From positions 4,948,001 to 5,008,000 of the forward strand of contig CM043968.1 of NCBI GenBank assembly GCA_014529385.2: a DNA stretch of 60,000 nucleotides, written 5' to 3'. Below, piece after piece: positions 1-11,377 of the stretch; the stretch's first letter is position 1, and each line of letters starts with the position of its first letter. Below the pieces are notes generated by a model that saw nothing but the letters and a program-made list of their open reading frames with translations, made no database searches and was not told the DNA's origin. Source of the DNA: Adiantum capillus-veneris. Lineage: Eukaryota; Streptophyta; Polypodiopsida; Polypodiales; Pteridaceae. Made by a program: the position numbers and the translations under genes.

Positions 1-258
1 AAAGTGGTCGGAAAACAACCGGTCGGTTGGCCGGTGGCCTACCGGTAGTCAATGGCCGAGGGCCGGTGGTCGGAAGTCAATGGCCGGTGGCCGGTGGTCA
101 GAAGTCAATGGCCGGTGGCCGGTGGCCGAATTCAAAAGCGGACTTGTCTTCTCAAGGGCGGCCACACATGGGCGGATTGGAGGGTCTGATTTGGACTTAT
201 TCGCACAAGGGCGGCTACACATGGTTGTCTCTCATAAGAGAGGGCAGCCCTTTTGGCC

Positions 259-267
259 TATAAAAGG
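259..267 (+). promoter_or_regulatory. Copia LTR TATA box
   Basis: CCTATAAAAGG lies about 340 bases before the LTR end. The same element is found in the partial LTR near 2029 and in the 3' LTR near 6861. It is the likely pol II core promoter of the copia element. Confidence 0.7.
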
Positions 268-465
268 AGTCCATTTCTACACACATTTCATAGTGTGAAG
301 TTGATGCAATAAGGTGAGTGTGAGGTGGTGAGAGTGAAGCAAGGCAGGAGCTCCATTAAGGGTATAATCCCTTTGTAAACTACTTCTTGTTTTGAAGTAC
401 TAAAGCCATTGAGTGGCTGCTTTCCCGTGGACGTAGCCCACATTGGGTAAACCACGTATATCGTG

Positions 466-469
<4 letters not shown>

Positions 470-513
<44 letters not shown>
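470..513 (+). repeat. (TC)n microsatellite in the copia LTR
   Basis: A pure TC tract. The same LTR position holds a short tract (about 2241-2256) in the partial LTR and a long interrupted one (7071-7154) in the 3' LTR, so this tract differs in length between all three LTR copies. Confidence 0.95.
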
Positions 514-516
<3 letters not shown>

Positions 517-602
517 CTATAATCTCGTGTATATAAATCTGTCTCTCTCCATTAAGTAATCTACTCAATTATCTATTTAGCTACGTCTTATTACCTAACA
601 AC

Positions 603-614
603 TGGTATCAGAGC
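603..614 (+). promoter_or_regulatory. Copia primer-binding site (initiator tRNA-Met)
   Basis: TGGTATCAGAGC follows the LTR end after two bases. This is the usual plant copia site, complementary to the 3' end of initiator tRNA-Met. A second copy at 2345-2356 has one change (TGGTATCAAAGC). Confidence 0.92.
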
Positions 615-673
615 AAGGTTTGCTCGTAGCTAAAGTATCTCAAGGAAAGGATTCCTTGAATTGAGTGGGAGTT

Positions 674-2068
674 ATGGCGGAGGAAGGGAAGCTCAAGATT
701 GAGAAGTTCAACGGCAAAAACTACCAACATTGGAAGATGCAGATTGAAGACTATCTCTACCAGAAGGACCTCTATTTGCCACTAGGCGGTCTTGCGAAGA
801 AGCCCGCAACAATGGCAGATGAAGCATGGATTGTCCTTGATCGAAAGGCACTGGGAACAATCCGGTTAAGCTTGGCGTCAACGGTGGCCTTTAATGTTTC
901 GGAGATGAAGACCATGGAGGACTTGATGAAGTCACTTGACGACTTCTACGAGAAACCATTGGCATCCAATAAGGTATTTCTTATGAAGAGCTTGTTCAAT
1001 CTAAAGATGGCAAAGAATGGTTCAGTTACAGAACACCTAAATGACTTTAACACAAACATAAGTCAACTTCGATCAGTGAAAATCAATTTCGATGATGAAG
1101 TGCGAGCTCTCCTTATAGTATCATCTCTACCGGATAGTTGGGACAGCCTTGTGATGGCTGTAAGTAATTCTATCTCTGGCACAAATACTCTTAAGTTTGA
1201 TGATGTTGTGGGTGTTCTCCTAAGCGAGGAAATGCGAAGGAGAAGCACAGGAGAATCATCAAGTGCTGCACTATCAGTGGAAACAAGAGGAAGGCCTAAG
1301 GAGAGGTTCAAAAACCAAAAGGGTCGTGATCGCTCAAGGCGGAGCAAGTCACGCACAAAGTCAGTTCTTGAATGTTGGAACTGCGGCAAGAAGGGCCACG
1401 TCAAGAAGGATTGCTGGTCCAAGAAGAAAAAGGAGACAGAGTCTCAAGACAACAAGCCAACATCGGAGGCCAATGTGGCAGGTAAAGTAGAGCAAGATGC
1501 TCTAATTCTCTCATTAGACAATGTGTCTAATTCCTGGATAGTAGATTCCGGGGCTTCATTCCATGCTACACCACACAAGGAACATTTCCAAGACTATACC
1601 AAAGGTAATTTTGGGTATGTATACTTGGGAGATGATGAAGCTTGTGAGATTGTCGGCAAAGGTACAGTTTCTGTCAAAACTGCTAACGGAAATGAATGGA
1701 AGCTTAAAGATGTTAGGCATGTTCCTTCTCTTCGCAAAAATTTGATCTCTACAGGACAATTGGACGATGAAGGTCACAACATTGCATTCGGAAACAAACG
1801 GTGGAAGATCTCAAAGGGATCTTTGGTGGTTGCCAAGGGTGAAAAAGTCGGTACACTTTACTTGTGTACTGTTAGCACGCAACCTTCGGCTTGTGCAGCA
1901 ACTACAAAAGTTGACAGTGCAGTGTGGCACTACCGACATGGGCGGATTGGAGGGTCCGATTTGGACTTATTCGCACAAGGGCGGCTACACATGGCTGTCT
2001 CTCATAAGAGAGGGCAGCCCTTTTGGCCTATAAAAGGAGTCCATTTCTACACACATTTCATAGTGTGA
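674..2068 (+). pseudogene. Copia gag-protease, truncated first copy
   Basis: The likely start is the ATG at 674 (MAEEGKLKIEKFNG). The protein is a copia Gag: a UBN2-type capsid region, a basic linker, a CCHC zinc knuckle (CWNCGKKGHVKKDC) and a retropepsin start with WIVDSGASFHAT. After the tandem-duplication joint at 1937 the frame runs on into LTR sequence and ends at 2068, so the product lacks the integrase, RT and RNase H. It could give Gag plus a partial protease with an aberrant tail. The copy at 2416 is nearly identical. It is a by-product of the duplication rather than a functional Gag-only gene, though the Gag part itself is open. Confidence 0.88.
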
Positions 2069-2342
2069 AGTTGATGCAACAAGGTGAGTGTGAGGTGGTG
2101 AGAGTGAAGCAAGGCGGGAGCTCCATTAAGGGTATAATCCCTTTGTAAATTACTTCTTGTTTTGAAGTACTAAAGCCATTGAGTGGCTGCTTTCCCGTGG
2201 ACGTAGCCCACATTGGGTGAACCACGTATATCGTGTATACTCTCTCTCTCTCTCTACTCTATAATCTCGTGTATGTAAATCTGTCTCTCTCCATTAAGTA
2301 ATCTACTCAATTATCTATTTAGCTACGTCTTATTTCCTAACA
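1938..2342 (+). mobile_element. Internal partial copia LTR
   Basis: This is the 3' part of the LTR including the TATA box, followed by leader and a second primer site. It exists because of the tandem duplication and is not an independent insertion: its left edge is in mid-LTR and continues the gag frame. Confidence 0.9.
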
Positions 2343-2344
2343 AC

Positions 2345-2356
2345 TGGTATCAAAGC
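2345..2356 (+). promoter_or_regulatory. Second copia primer-binding site, one mismatch
   Basis: TGGTATCAAAGC lies two bases after the partial LTR. A G to A change relative to the site at 603 would weaken pairing with initiator tRNA-Met. Confidence 0.8.
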
Positions 2357-2415
2357 AAGGTTTGCTCGTAGCTAAATTATCTCAAGGAAAGATTTCCTTG
2401 AATTGAGTGGGAGTT

Positions 2416-5400
2416 ATGGCGGAGGAAGGGAAGCTCAAGATTGAGAAGTTCAACGGCAAAAACTACCAACATTGGAAGATGCAGATTGAAGACTATCTCT
2501 ACCAGAAGGACCTCTATTTGCCACTAGGCGGTCTTGCGAAGAAGCCCGCAACAATGGCAGATGAAGCATGGATTGTCCTTGATCGAAAGGCACTGGGAAC
2601 AATCCGATTAAGCTTGGCGTCAACGGTGGCCTTCAATGTTTCGGAGATGAAGACCACGGAGGACTTGATGAAGTCACTTGACGACTTCTACGAGAAACCA
2701 TCGGCATCCAATAAGGTATTTCTTATGAAGCGCTTGTTCAATCTAAAGATGGCAGAGAATGGTTCAGTTGCAGAACACCTAAATGACTTTAACACAAACA
2801 TAAGTCAACTTCGATCAGTGAAAATCAATTACGACGACGAAGTGCGAGCTCTCCTTATACTATCATCTCTACCAGATAGTTGGGACAGCCTTGTGATGGC
2901 TGTAAGTAATTCTATTTCTGGCACAAGTACTCTTAAGTTTGATGATGTTGTGGGTGTTCTCCTAAGCGAGGAAATGCGAAGGAGAAGAACAGGAGAATCA
3001 TCAAGTGTTGCACTATCAGTGGAAATAAGAGGAAGGCCTAAGGAGAGGTTCAAAAACCAAAAGGGTCGTGATCGCTCAAGGCGGAGCAAGTCACGCACAA
3101 AGTCAGTTCTTGAATGTTGGAACTGCGGCAAGAAGGGCCACGTCAAGAAGGATTGCTGGTCCAAGAAGAAAAAGGAGACAGAGTCTCAAGACAACAAGCC
3201 AACATCGGGGGCCAATGTGGCAGGTAAAGTAGAGCAAGATGCTCTAATTCTCTCATTAGACAATGTGTCTAATTCCTGGATAGTAGATTCCGGGGCTTCA
3301 TTCCATGCGACACCACACAAGCAACATTTCCAAGAGTACACTAAAGGTAATTTTGGGTATGTATACTTGGGAGATGATGAAGCTTGTGAGATTGTCGGCA
3401 AAGGTACAGTTTCTGTCAAAACTGCTAACGGAAATGAATGGAAGCTTAAAGATGTTAGGCATGTTCCTTCTCTTCGCAAAAATTTGATCTCTACAGGACA
3501 ATTGGACGATGAAGGTCACAACATTGCATTCGAAAACAAACAGTGGAAGATCTCAAAGGGATCTTTGGTGGTTGCCAAGGGTGAAAAAGTCGGTACACTT
3601 TACTTGTGTATTGTTAGCACGCAACCTTCAGCTTGTGCAACAACTACAAAAGTTGACAGTGCGGTGTGGCACTACCGACTTGGGCATATGAGTGCCAAAG
3701 GAATGCAAATCCTTCAAACAAAGAAGCTTCTACCAGGTTTGAAAGAAGTGGACTTAGAGTTCTGTGAAGATTGTGTTTATGGTAAACAAAAGAGGGTAAA
3801 ATTTCAAAAATCAGGAAATGAAAGAAAAAATAAAAAACTTGAGTTGGTTCATTCTGATGTTTGGGGTCCTGCAAGTACACCATCACTTGGTGGCTCATTG
3901 TACTATGTAACATTCATAGACGATGCGACTAGAAAAACATGGGTTTATGTCATGAAGAATAAATCCGATGTATTTTCCATATTTCAAAGGTGGAAAGCCT
4001 TTGTGGAGAATGAAACAGGTACCAAGGTTAAATGCCTCAGATCCGACAATGGAGGCGAATATTGCAGCCAAGCTTTTGAAAGCTTTTGTGCTAGCAATGG
4101 CATTCGGAGGCAAAGGACAACCCCAAGGACACCTCAACAAAATGGAATTTCAGAAAGGATAAACAGGACAATCATGGAACGAGCACGAAGCATGCGGCTA
4201 CATGCAGGCCTACCGCTTGAGCTTTGGGCGGAAGCTGTAAGTACGTCTGTGTACTTAATCAATCGGTCACCCTCAACGGCATTGGATGGGGAGGTTCCAG
4301 AAGAGGCATGGACAGGTAAACCGGTGAATTATGCATTTCTCAAAGTGTTTGAGTGTGAGGCTTTCATGCACATAGATAGAAGCCTAAGATCAAAGCTAGA
4401 TGCAAAGTCCAAAAAGTGTTTCTTCATTGGCTATGGAGAAGGAGACTTTGGGTATCGCCTATGGAATCCTGAAGATGGTAAAATCTTAAGGAGTAGGGAT
4501 GTAATTTTTAACGAACAAAATATGTACAAAGATTACTTGGAAAGAAAACAAACAAAAGAAACAAGTGATGAGTACATGGAGCTTGAGGACGGTGAAAACT
4601 CAAGGACTGCAAACGGTGACAATGTGCAATAACGTCAACCAAATGAGGAGCCTCAACCTATTCCCCGAAGATCTACAAGAGCAAGTAGACGTCCAGAAAG
4701 GTTTATTCCTTCCTTCAACCATCTCTTGATCTCAGATTCTGGAGAGCCGGAATCATACGAAGAAGCTATGCAACATGAATCCAAAGAAGAACGGACGAAG
4801 AGCATGCAAGTGGAGATGGACTCACTACATCGCAACCAAACATGGGACTTGGTTGAGTTGCCTAAAGGTAAGCGGGCACTTCAAAACAAATGGGTGTACA
4901 AGCTAAAGGAAGAAGAAGGTGGGAAGAAAAGGTACAAGTCTAGGCTTGTGGTAAAAGGTTTTTCTCAAAAGAAAGGTATTGACTTCAATGAAATATTTTC
5001 TCCTGTTGTAAAAATGAACTCAATTAGGCTTGTCTTAAGCCTTGTGGCTGCTCATGATCTAAATCTCGAGCAAATGGATGTAAATACGGCATTCCCTCAC
5101 GGTGACTTAGAGGAGGAAATCTACATGCTTCAACCAAAGGGGTATGAAGTAAAAGGTAAGGAGAAAATGGTTTGCAGATTAAAGAAGAGCTTGTATGGTT
5201 TAAAGCAAGCATCAAGACAATGGTACTTGAAGTTTGATCGATGGATGTTGGATCATGGATTCACAAGATGCAACTCGGATCACTGCGTCTACACGGAGAA
5301 TTTGGGAGATGGGAAATTCATCATCCTAATGTTGTATGTTGATGACATGTTGATTTCAAGTGCTAACATGCAGGACATCAAAGACCTAAAAGAGGAGCTG

Positions 5401-6280
5401 TCCAAATCTTTTTCAATGAAAGATTTAGGTGTTGCAAAGAGGATACTTGGTATGAAAATATCAAGGGACAGGACGAAGAAGATAATAAAGATATCTCAAG
5501 AAGATTACATCAAGAAGGTACTAGAAAGGTTTGCAATGCAAAATGCAAAACCAGTTTCTACACCTTTGGCTGGTCATTTTAAACTAACGAAGGATATGTG
5601 TCCAAAGACACAAGAGGAGATAGCCTATATGTCTAAAGTTCCATATGCTGCAGCGGTAGGTTCTCTAATGTATGCTATGGTCTGGACAAGGCCAGACATT
5701 GCACATGCAGTGGGAGTTGTGAGTAGGTTCATGGACAACCCAGGTAAAGAGCATTGGCAAGCTGTGAAGTGGATACTTAGGTATCTAAAAGGGACAACAA
5801 CAAATGCTTTGTATTTTGGAGGAACTGATATTTTTCTAGAAGGGTATGCTGATGCAGATATGGCAGGTGACAAAGATACTCGAAGGAGCACTACTGGCTA
5901 TGTGTTCACGGTTGGAGGCACAGCAGTAAGCTGGGCTTCAAAGCTGCAGAAAGTGGTTTCACTTTCTACCACGGAAGCAGAGTATGTAGCAATGACGGAG
6001 GCAAGCAAAGAAATTATGTGGCTTCACAGATTCTTAGGAGAGCTTGGATTCAAACAAAACAATTGTGTCTTGTACAGTGATAGCCAAAGCGCTATCCATC
6101 TTGCGAAGAACTCAGCCTTTCATTCAAGGACAAAGCACACTTCATACGCACTCTTTTGGAAGAGGGACAACTAAAGCTAGGAAAGGTGCATACAAGTGAA
6201 AATCCTGCAGACATGTTTACAAAGGTGGTCAACAAGGAGAAGTTGAGCTTTTGCTCATCTTCAATCGGCATTCAAGGATA
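2416..6280 (+). pseudogene. Copia gag-pol polyprotein, Tork/TNT1-like, lightly damaged
   Basis: Polyprotein from the ATG at 2416. In order by codon: Gag; CCHC knuckle at 234-247; protease DSG with D at 291; integrase zinc domain (H near 419, CEDC from 450); integrase core D481, D544, E580 (D-x35-E intact); RT with YVDD at 974-977; RNase H with TEAEYVA. There are two lesions. TAA at 4630-4632 (codon 739) interrupts the integrase-RT linker but the same frame continues at once. A small deletion near 6140 shifts the end of RNase H; the ENPADMFTK tail is still readable in another frame to about 6280. All catalytic motifs are intact, so the element is young but cannot make a full polyprotein as sequenced. 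Confidence 0.93.
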
Positions 6281-6330
6281 AGAAGCCAGAATGGAAAGCA
6301 GTCACAGGTTTGGTTTAGAGATCAGTCTCC

Positions 6331-6341
6331 AAGTGGGAGAT
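6331..6341 (+). promoter_or_regulatory. Copia polypurine tract
   Basis: AAGTGGGAGAT lies immediately before the TGTTAAG start of the 3' LTR, the usual place for plus-strand priming in plant copia elements. Confidence 0.8.
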
Positions 6342-7067
6342 TGTTAAGTATGGAGCCTGATTTACCCTTGTAATTTTCTGTGGTAAAAGCGCACATTTGT
6401 AAGGCCCCCATTATGAGGAGAAGCCATCGTGCGTGAAGGAAAATCACTCACCGGAAACCAAAATTTTCACAGACAAGAATCAGGGGCAACTTTAAAGGCC
6501 TCGGGGGCAGAGACCCCCGAGACTTTTTTTTTCCGCCGAAATATTCTTTTTCGCCGGAATATTATGGCCGGACGGCGGCTGTAAAGTGGTCGAAAAACAA
6601 CCGGTCGGTTGGCCGATGGCCTACCGGTAGTCAATGGCCGATGGCCGGTGGTCGGAAATCAATGGCCGGTGGCCGGTGGTCGAAAGTCAATGGCAGGTGG
6701 CCGGTAGCCGAATTCAATGGCCGGTGGCCGAATTCAAAAGCGGACTTGTCTTCTCAAGGACGGCCACACATGGGCGGATTGGAGGGTCCAATTTGGACTT
6801 ATTCGCACAAGGACGGCTACACATGGCTGTCTCTCATAAGAGAGGGCAGCCCTTTTGGCCTATAAAAGGAGTCCATTTCTACACACATTTCATAGTGTGA
6901 AGTTGATGCAATAAGGTGAGTGTGAGGTGGTGAGAGTGAAGCAAGGCGACAGCTCCATTAAGGGTATAATCCCTTTGTAAACTACTTCTTGTTTTGAAGT
7001 ACTAAAGCCATTGAGTGGCTGCTTTCCCGTGGACGTAGCCCACATTGGGTAAACCACGTATATCGTG

Positions 7068-7156
<89 letters not shown>

Positions 7157-7240
7157 CTATAATCTCGTGTATATAAATCTGTCTCTCTCCATTAAGTAAT
7201 CTACTCAATTATCTATTTAGCTACGTCTTATTACCTAACA
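6342..7240 (+). mobile_element. Ty1/copia 3' LTR, complete (899 bp)
   Basis: It begins TGTTAAGTATGG and ends TTACCTAACA. It contains a GC-rich region, the AATGGCCGGTGG minisatellite (about 6630-6740), a TATA box near 6861 and a long (TC)n tract with one G interruption (7071-7154). The sequence right after it is the middle of a gypsy LTR, so the copia element is inserted there. Confidence 0.93.
7071..7154 (+). repeat. (TC)n microsatellite in the copia 3' LTR
   Basis: About 84 bases of TC with a single TCGC interruption, longer than the tracts in the other two LTR copies. Confidence 0.95.
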
Positions 7241-8087
7241 GCAAACTCAAGCTACACTCAAGTGACTGAAATCACCAAAAGCCAATCGCTCATCGGCAAA
7301 CAAATTACATCCGCTACAGCATCAAATGACATCAGACGTAATGAAACTTCTAGGACATGTTTATAAGACCTAAGCACACATGCTTATGGTATCAAACCCC
7401 ACTTTAGGTCAAGTTCCAAAATTGCGATTATTAACAGCAGTGGATTTTTGATCTAGTCATTTTCAACCCAGGATGCATCTAAATGCTTAGCAATGATGCC
7501 CCAATACCCCGTCTATGCTTAGTTTTTTATTTAAAAGTGTAAATTCCTAGTTATGATGAAATTAGGCCGCGGGTCGGCGATGCCAAAAGCTACAAAATAT
7601 TGTGATGTCTTTACGTCAATGCGTAGAGCTCTTACCTGTGGTTGCAATGCAACAAACACGACTGTAATGTGACAACCGGGGAGGGAGTAGGAAGCGCGAG
7701 AAGGAGAGTAGTGAGCGTCGTTAGCTCACACTGTGTATTTCATTATCCAAAACTTAAAAATAACTTACAAAAATTGGCTTTTATACCTTAGCCAAGGTTT
7801 TTGGTGGTCAAAACTAATAATCTGGGAGTTCTACCAAAGATGGGTAATGACAGGTTGATACAATCTGGAAGCTTGTAGCCCCAGCTCATTAATTATAGAC
7901 TTTATCCAAGAAAATAGGAGTTACAATATTTCCAATTTATCAAAATAGGAGTTACAATATTTCCAATTTATCAAAATAGACTTTATCCAAGAAAATAGGA
8001 GTTACAATATTTCCAATTTATCAAAATAATAAGTGTTTTACAATGAGAACTCCGAAAAATGGTATTCGTGCTAGCTTGTTGCTAACA
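7241..8087 (-). mobile_element. Gypsy 3' LTR, right-hand portion
   Basis: Aligns with 29401-30145 of the 5' LTR. It ends GCTAACA on the plus strand, which is the TGTTAGC start of the LTR on the minus strand. The copia element interrupts it at 7240/7241, at a place equivalent to about 29405-29412. A minus-strand TATAAAAG is at 7778-7785. Confidence 0.9.
7911..8030 (-). repeat. Triplicated ~33-bp segment in the gypsy 3' LTR
   Basis: AATAGGAGTTACAATATTTC with the adjacent AATTTATCAAAAT occurs three times here, but once in the other LTR (about 30052-30088). The expansion therefore happened in this LTR after insertion or during reverse transcription. Confidence 0.85.
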
Positions 8088-8100
8088 TTCCCCCCCTCCT
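8088..8100 (-). promoter_or_regulatory. Gypsy polypurine tract
   Basis: On the minus strand AGGAGGGGGGGAA directly precedes the LTR start TGTTAGC. This position and base composition are those of a plus-strand priming site. Confidence 0.85.
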
Positions 8101-9198
8101 CGCCTGTGTCGTCCCTTGACACAACTTTATGGGTTGAAGTAGTCTTTGGGCTGGCGGTTGGCGAGGTGGTCTTAAGCGCTGGTCTTAAGCGCATTTAGTG
8201 GCTTTTGGTATTTGATTTTCCTTTTTTTATCTACCACTTGCAAAAACTACATAGTTACTCTGTTTTTCAGCTCCACTGTTGAGTAGCCTACAAACCTTGA
8301 TGTGAGGTTGTTGATCACTGGTGCAAATATCTTCATTCGCCAAGTGAAGAATCACGTGTAGAACGCTTCCTCGAACGCCAGCATATTGTGTGAAGGTAGA
8401 AACATGCATCTGGCGTAGAAGCCATAGAGGACTTCTTCGGAAGGTTGGCCACTGAGATCATAACACAAACCTTTATTACCCTCGAGGAATGACATCCAAG
8501 GGGTGCTTGCTTGCTTTGGCTCATTGAACACTTCGATGCATGTGAGCAGCATTCAGCAGATCTTATATAGCATAGCACATGACAAATCAGGTAGACTTTT
8601 AAAGAATGACATGGTGCCCTTTAGGGTTCTTGAGTAGTGCCTCATGTTCTATCCAGGTGCTTATTCTTGGTACAGGACAGGAAGTCGAATATTTTTGCAG
8701 GGCCGCAGGTGCTCTCGTGAACAAAATCAAATATCGTGGATTTTTCTTCAGCCAGTTCAACCTCCACTTTGGGTGGTCTTTATCTGCGCCCTCGACTTGC
8801 ATGTTTGCGTAAAGCCTTTCTTTTACCTATAGTAACTCCACTTTTATCAGAGGGTATGGCAGAGATTGTTGGTGCCATTGCGCATTGATTTGATTGTGAG
8901 TGAGTTGTGTAACGTTGACGGAGTGAAAAACTCTCAACTCCCAATCCATCGTTGCCTTCCACTACTCATCTACCTCTTGTGTAATCTTTTCTTTCAATGC
9001 ATCTTCTTCAGCCTTTGAGAGTTGGACCATGGGCATTGTGTCTTCTTCTGTAATGGTTATCTAAAAATATTCCTCACCACTCACCTCTACTATGGTCTGT
9101 GTCTCCAGTTCAGCAAATGATACTGAGGGTATTTCTATTTGAGGCTGCTCCAAAGTGCCTGTCTCTTCTTGCGTTTCCGGATTTCCCACTCTCAGTAG
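8101..9198 (-). other. Gypsy 3' untranslated spacer
   Basis: Between the polypurine tract and the 3' ORF there is about 1.1 kb with only short open frames on both strands and no recognisable domain. It probably is the 3' UTR of the gypsy element. Confidence 0.6.
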
Positions 9199-11377
9199 CT
9201 AGTTGACTCTTTTGAGTTCAGCTATCTCCTTCAGCAGTTCATCTTCCCTTTGGACCCGCATCGAGTCCAGGTCTCTGCGTTGAGATTGCTTTAACTTTAG
9301 TTCCAACTCGAGGTCCTTGTTCTTTTTCTCCAATGCTTTGAAGACCTCGTCTGTTTGTTTGATCGAGGCTATGGCTGGATCCTCTCGTATTTGCCGCAAG
9401 ATAATTGCCTGATCATTTATTCTGTGTTCTGAGTATTGTAGAGAAGCGTTCACGACATCCAACTGCACTTGAATCTTTTGAGCTGACAGGGTTGTCGTTA
9501 GAAGTTCATTTGTAACTTTTATCAATTGTTCATCTTTTGCTTTGCAAGCATCTGACAACTTTGTAAGTAGGTCACCGAACTCCTCCATCTCCTTCTGGTG
9601 TTTATCTCTTGCTAGCTGATGTTGTTCAGCTTCAGCTTTCATTTCCTGCACTTGCTTTTGTAGATCGGTGATGACATTTAATTTGTCTTCTAACTCTCCT
9701 TGGAGAGCGTCAATCACCATCTCTAGTTCTGTAGCCTTTGTGTTGCGGCTAAGTGCTGCTGATCGGAGTCTTTCCATCATATCCTGCATTTGCCTTGCAT
9801 ATTCATTGACTTGCAGGATGACCTCATCATTCGATTGCCAGTCTACATTTCTTGCTAGCTGCCTAGATGTCTCGGCAGTCTCTTGTGTCTCTCTTGGCTG
9901 TGTCGTGGCGGCTGGTTGTTCTTGGCCTTGAGGCTGTGGCTGGCCTTCTTCTGCTTTGTCATCCCGAGGCTTTGTGGATGCCTCGGCCTTTTCTTGTTGT
10001 GTTGAGGTAGAAGGTGTTGACTCGGACTTTGTTGAGGTAGAAGGCAGTACTTGTTTCCTTTTCTGGCTCGGGTTCTTTCTCTTTTTGTTGCTCTTGTGTT
10101 GCAGTAGCCTCTTGTGCAGATTCTTTTGCTTCTTTTGATTCAGATTCTGTCTCTTTGGTGGGCTCAGCTTCTGTGGCTTTCGTTGCTAGTGATGGTGATG
10201 GACTTGGAATAGGGTTATCCTGCTGTTCCGTAGGCAGTGAAGTGGGTCGGGGAGTCTCGTGACCTTGGTCATGTTGTGCCTCTTCCCTTGCCGTTTCCTC
10301 GGCTTGTCTCTCGTCCTTCGCCTCTTTTGCTTTCCTTGCCTCTTCTTGGGCTTCATTCAGCTTCAGGGCTTCTGCTTCTTGATAAATTTTTTCCAAGGAT
10401 TCTGTTGGATCTTCAAATTGCTTCCTGGTATGATGCTTCATCCTTGGTCCCTTAAGTCCACTAGGCACCCATTTTTCTGGGTCCTTTCCTTGTGCTTGTC
10501 AACTGCATTGGTATGCATGTTTCTCTCTTTCAAAACGGGCTTGCTTTTGCACGGGATCTTCTTGGTGTGCGGCCACGGCTTTTCTCTTCATTTTCTCTCT
10601 TCGTGCTCTCTTTTCCTCATTTGTCAATACCTCTGGCACACCCAGGTAAGTAATCTTTCCTTCTTTCTTTGTGCCTTTCAGAGTGGTCAAGACATATTGT
10701 GTGTGGTCCACCAATTGACTGGTTGTTGACTTGAGGACTTGCGTGAAAGTGGTGGCAACCGCATGATTTGGCATGATATACCTTGGTGGCCTTTTAGCCA
10801 GGAAGTGAAAGTGTTGGTGGTATAACCTGGCCAGCTCTTCCACCTACTTGTGAATTAGGTCTGCAAAGGTGGCTGCAGTGGTTTCTTTGGTGAAAGTACC
10901 TGCCGTTTTCCTGTCTCTTTCCCTCATCGTCATTCCTTCTGTGGGTAGTCTGAGTGCTTCTACCACTATTTCCTTGGTTATTATCACTTCGACTTTATTC
11001 CCCTGAGGGTCAGAAATCTGGGCAATTCCATCTTCTTTAATCGTGGATAAAAGCTCGTAAGCTTTTTGGAAATCCACACCGGATGGCTCCTGTTCATAGA
11101 AATCTTTGAGTCCTAGCCTGCGGTTGGCTTCTTTGGTCTCAAGCTTCACGGCGATATCATACACTTCTTTTGGTAGAAATTGCAACTCTATCTGATGTCC
11201 CTCCTCACTCTTAAATCTGCCGGTGAACATTGTGGTGTGATGCTCTTCTAGCTGTTCTTTTGAAAGATAGGCTTCCTTGGCGGCTTTGATTGAATCTGGA
11301 TCCAGTTGGTATGCGAGCAGCTCCTGCAACTTTTCTTTCTGGTTGAGCTTCTTCTTGGCCCTCTCTGCTGCTTGCAT
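9199..11377 (-). pseudogene. Extra 3' ORF of the gypsy element (unknown function, coiled coil)
   Basis: It starts at the ATG at 11377 and reads on the element's coding strand. The first ~290 codons form a globular region; the stretch ending ALRLPTEGMTMRERDRKT and the following YHQHFHFLAKRPPRYIMPNH resemble the loosely defined 'putative plant transposon protein' regions seen in long gypsy elements. Then come a Glu/Lys/Gln-rich acidic linker (10498-9800) and a heptad-rich coiled coil (9789-9199). In-frame stops (TAG near 10844, TGA near 10499) and a frameshift near 9959 break it. The position between pol and the polypurine tract is where Athila-type elements carry envelope-like ORFs, but I see no signal peptide or membrane segment. 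A captured host segment is an alternative. Confidence 0.6.

Larger units (their letters stand above)
1..600 (+). mobile_element. Ty1/copia 5' LTR, start cut off by the window edge
   Basis: The segment matches the complete 3' LTR (6342-7240) from its position 6583 onward, so about 241 bases of the LTR lie left of the window. It ends in CTAACA two bases before the primer-binding site, as expected for a TG...CA LTR. Inside are a GC-rich minisatellite built on AATGGCCGGTGGCCGGTGG (about 40-140), a TATA box and a (TC)n tract. The 5' and 3' LTRs are very similar apart from minisatellite and (TC)n length, which suggests a fairly recent insertion. Confidence 0.93.
168..1937 (+). repeat. Tandem duplication unit 1 inside the copia element
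   Basis: This 1770-bp unit runs from mid-LTR (ATGGGCGGATTGG) through LTR end, primer site, leader, gag and the start of the protease-integrase region (TACCGAC). Unit 2 follows directly at 1938-3679 (1742 bp). The length difference is explained by the (TC)n tract. The units differ by scattered substitutions, so they have had time to diverge. Confidence 0.9.
1938..3679 (+). repeat. Tandem duplication unit 2 inside the copia element
   Basis: Second copy of 168-1937. It begins in mid-LTR and continues in frame into the rest of the full gag-pol. The joint at 1937/1938 has only a few bases of shared sequence, which points to illegitimate recombination or template switching. Confidence 0.9.

Noticed and set aside
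1938-2342. Solo LTR of a second copia insertion
   Set aside because: The left edge is mid-LTR and matches the tandem-duplication joint; no target duplication is needed.
9199-9789. Coiled-coil ORF as a host structural protein
   Set aside because: It lies inside the gypsy element on its coding strand and joins the upstream ORF after one frameshift, so it is treated as part of the element.
10259-10729. Hydrophobic 156-residue ORF on the plus strand
   Set aside because: It is antisense to the Glu/Lys-rich linker of the gypsy 3' ORF; the Leu/Phe-rich composition follows from that.
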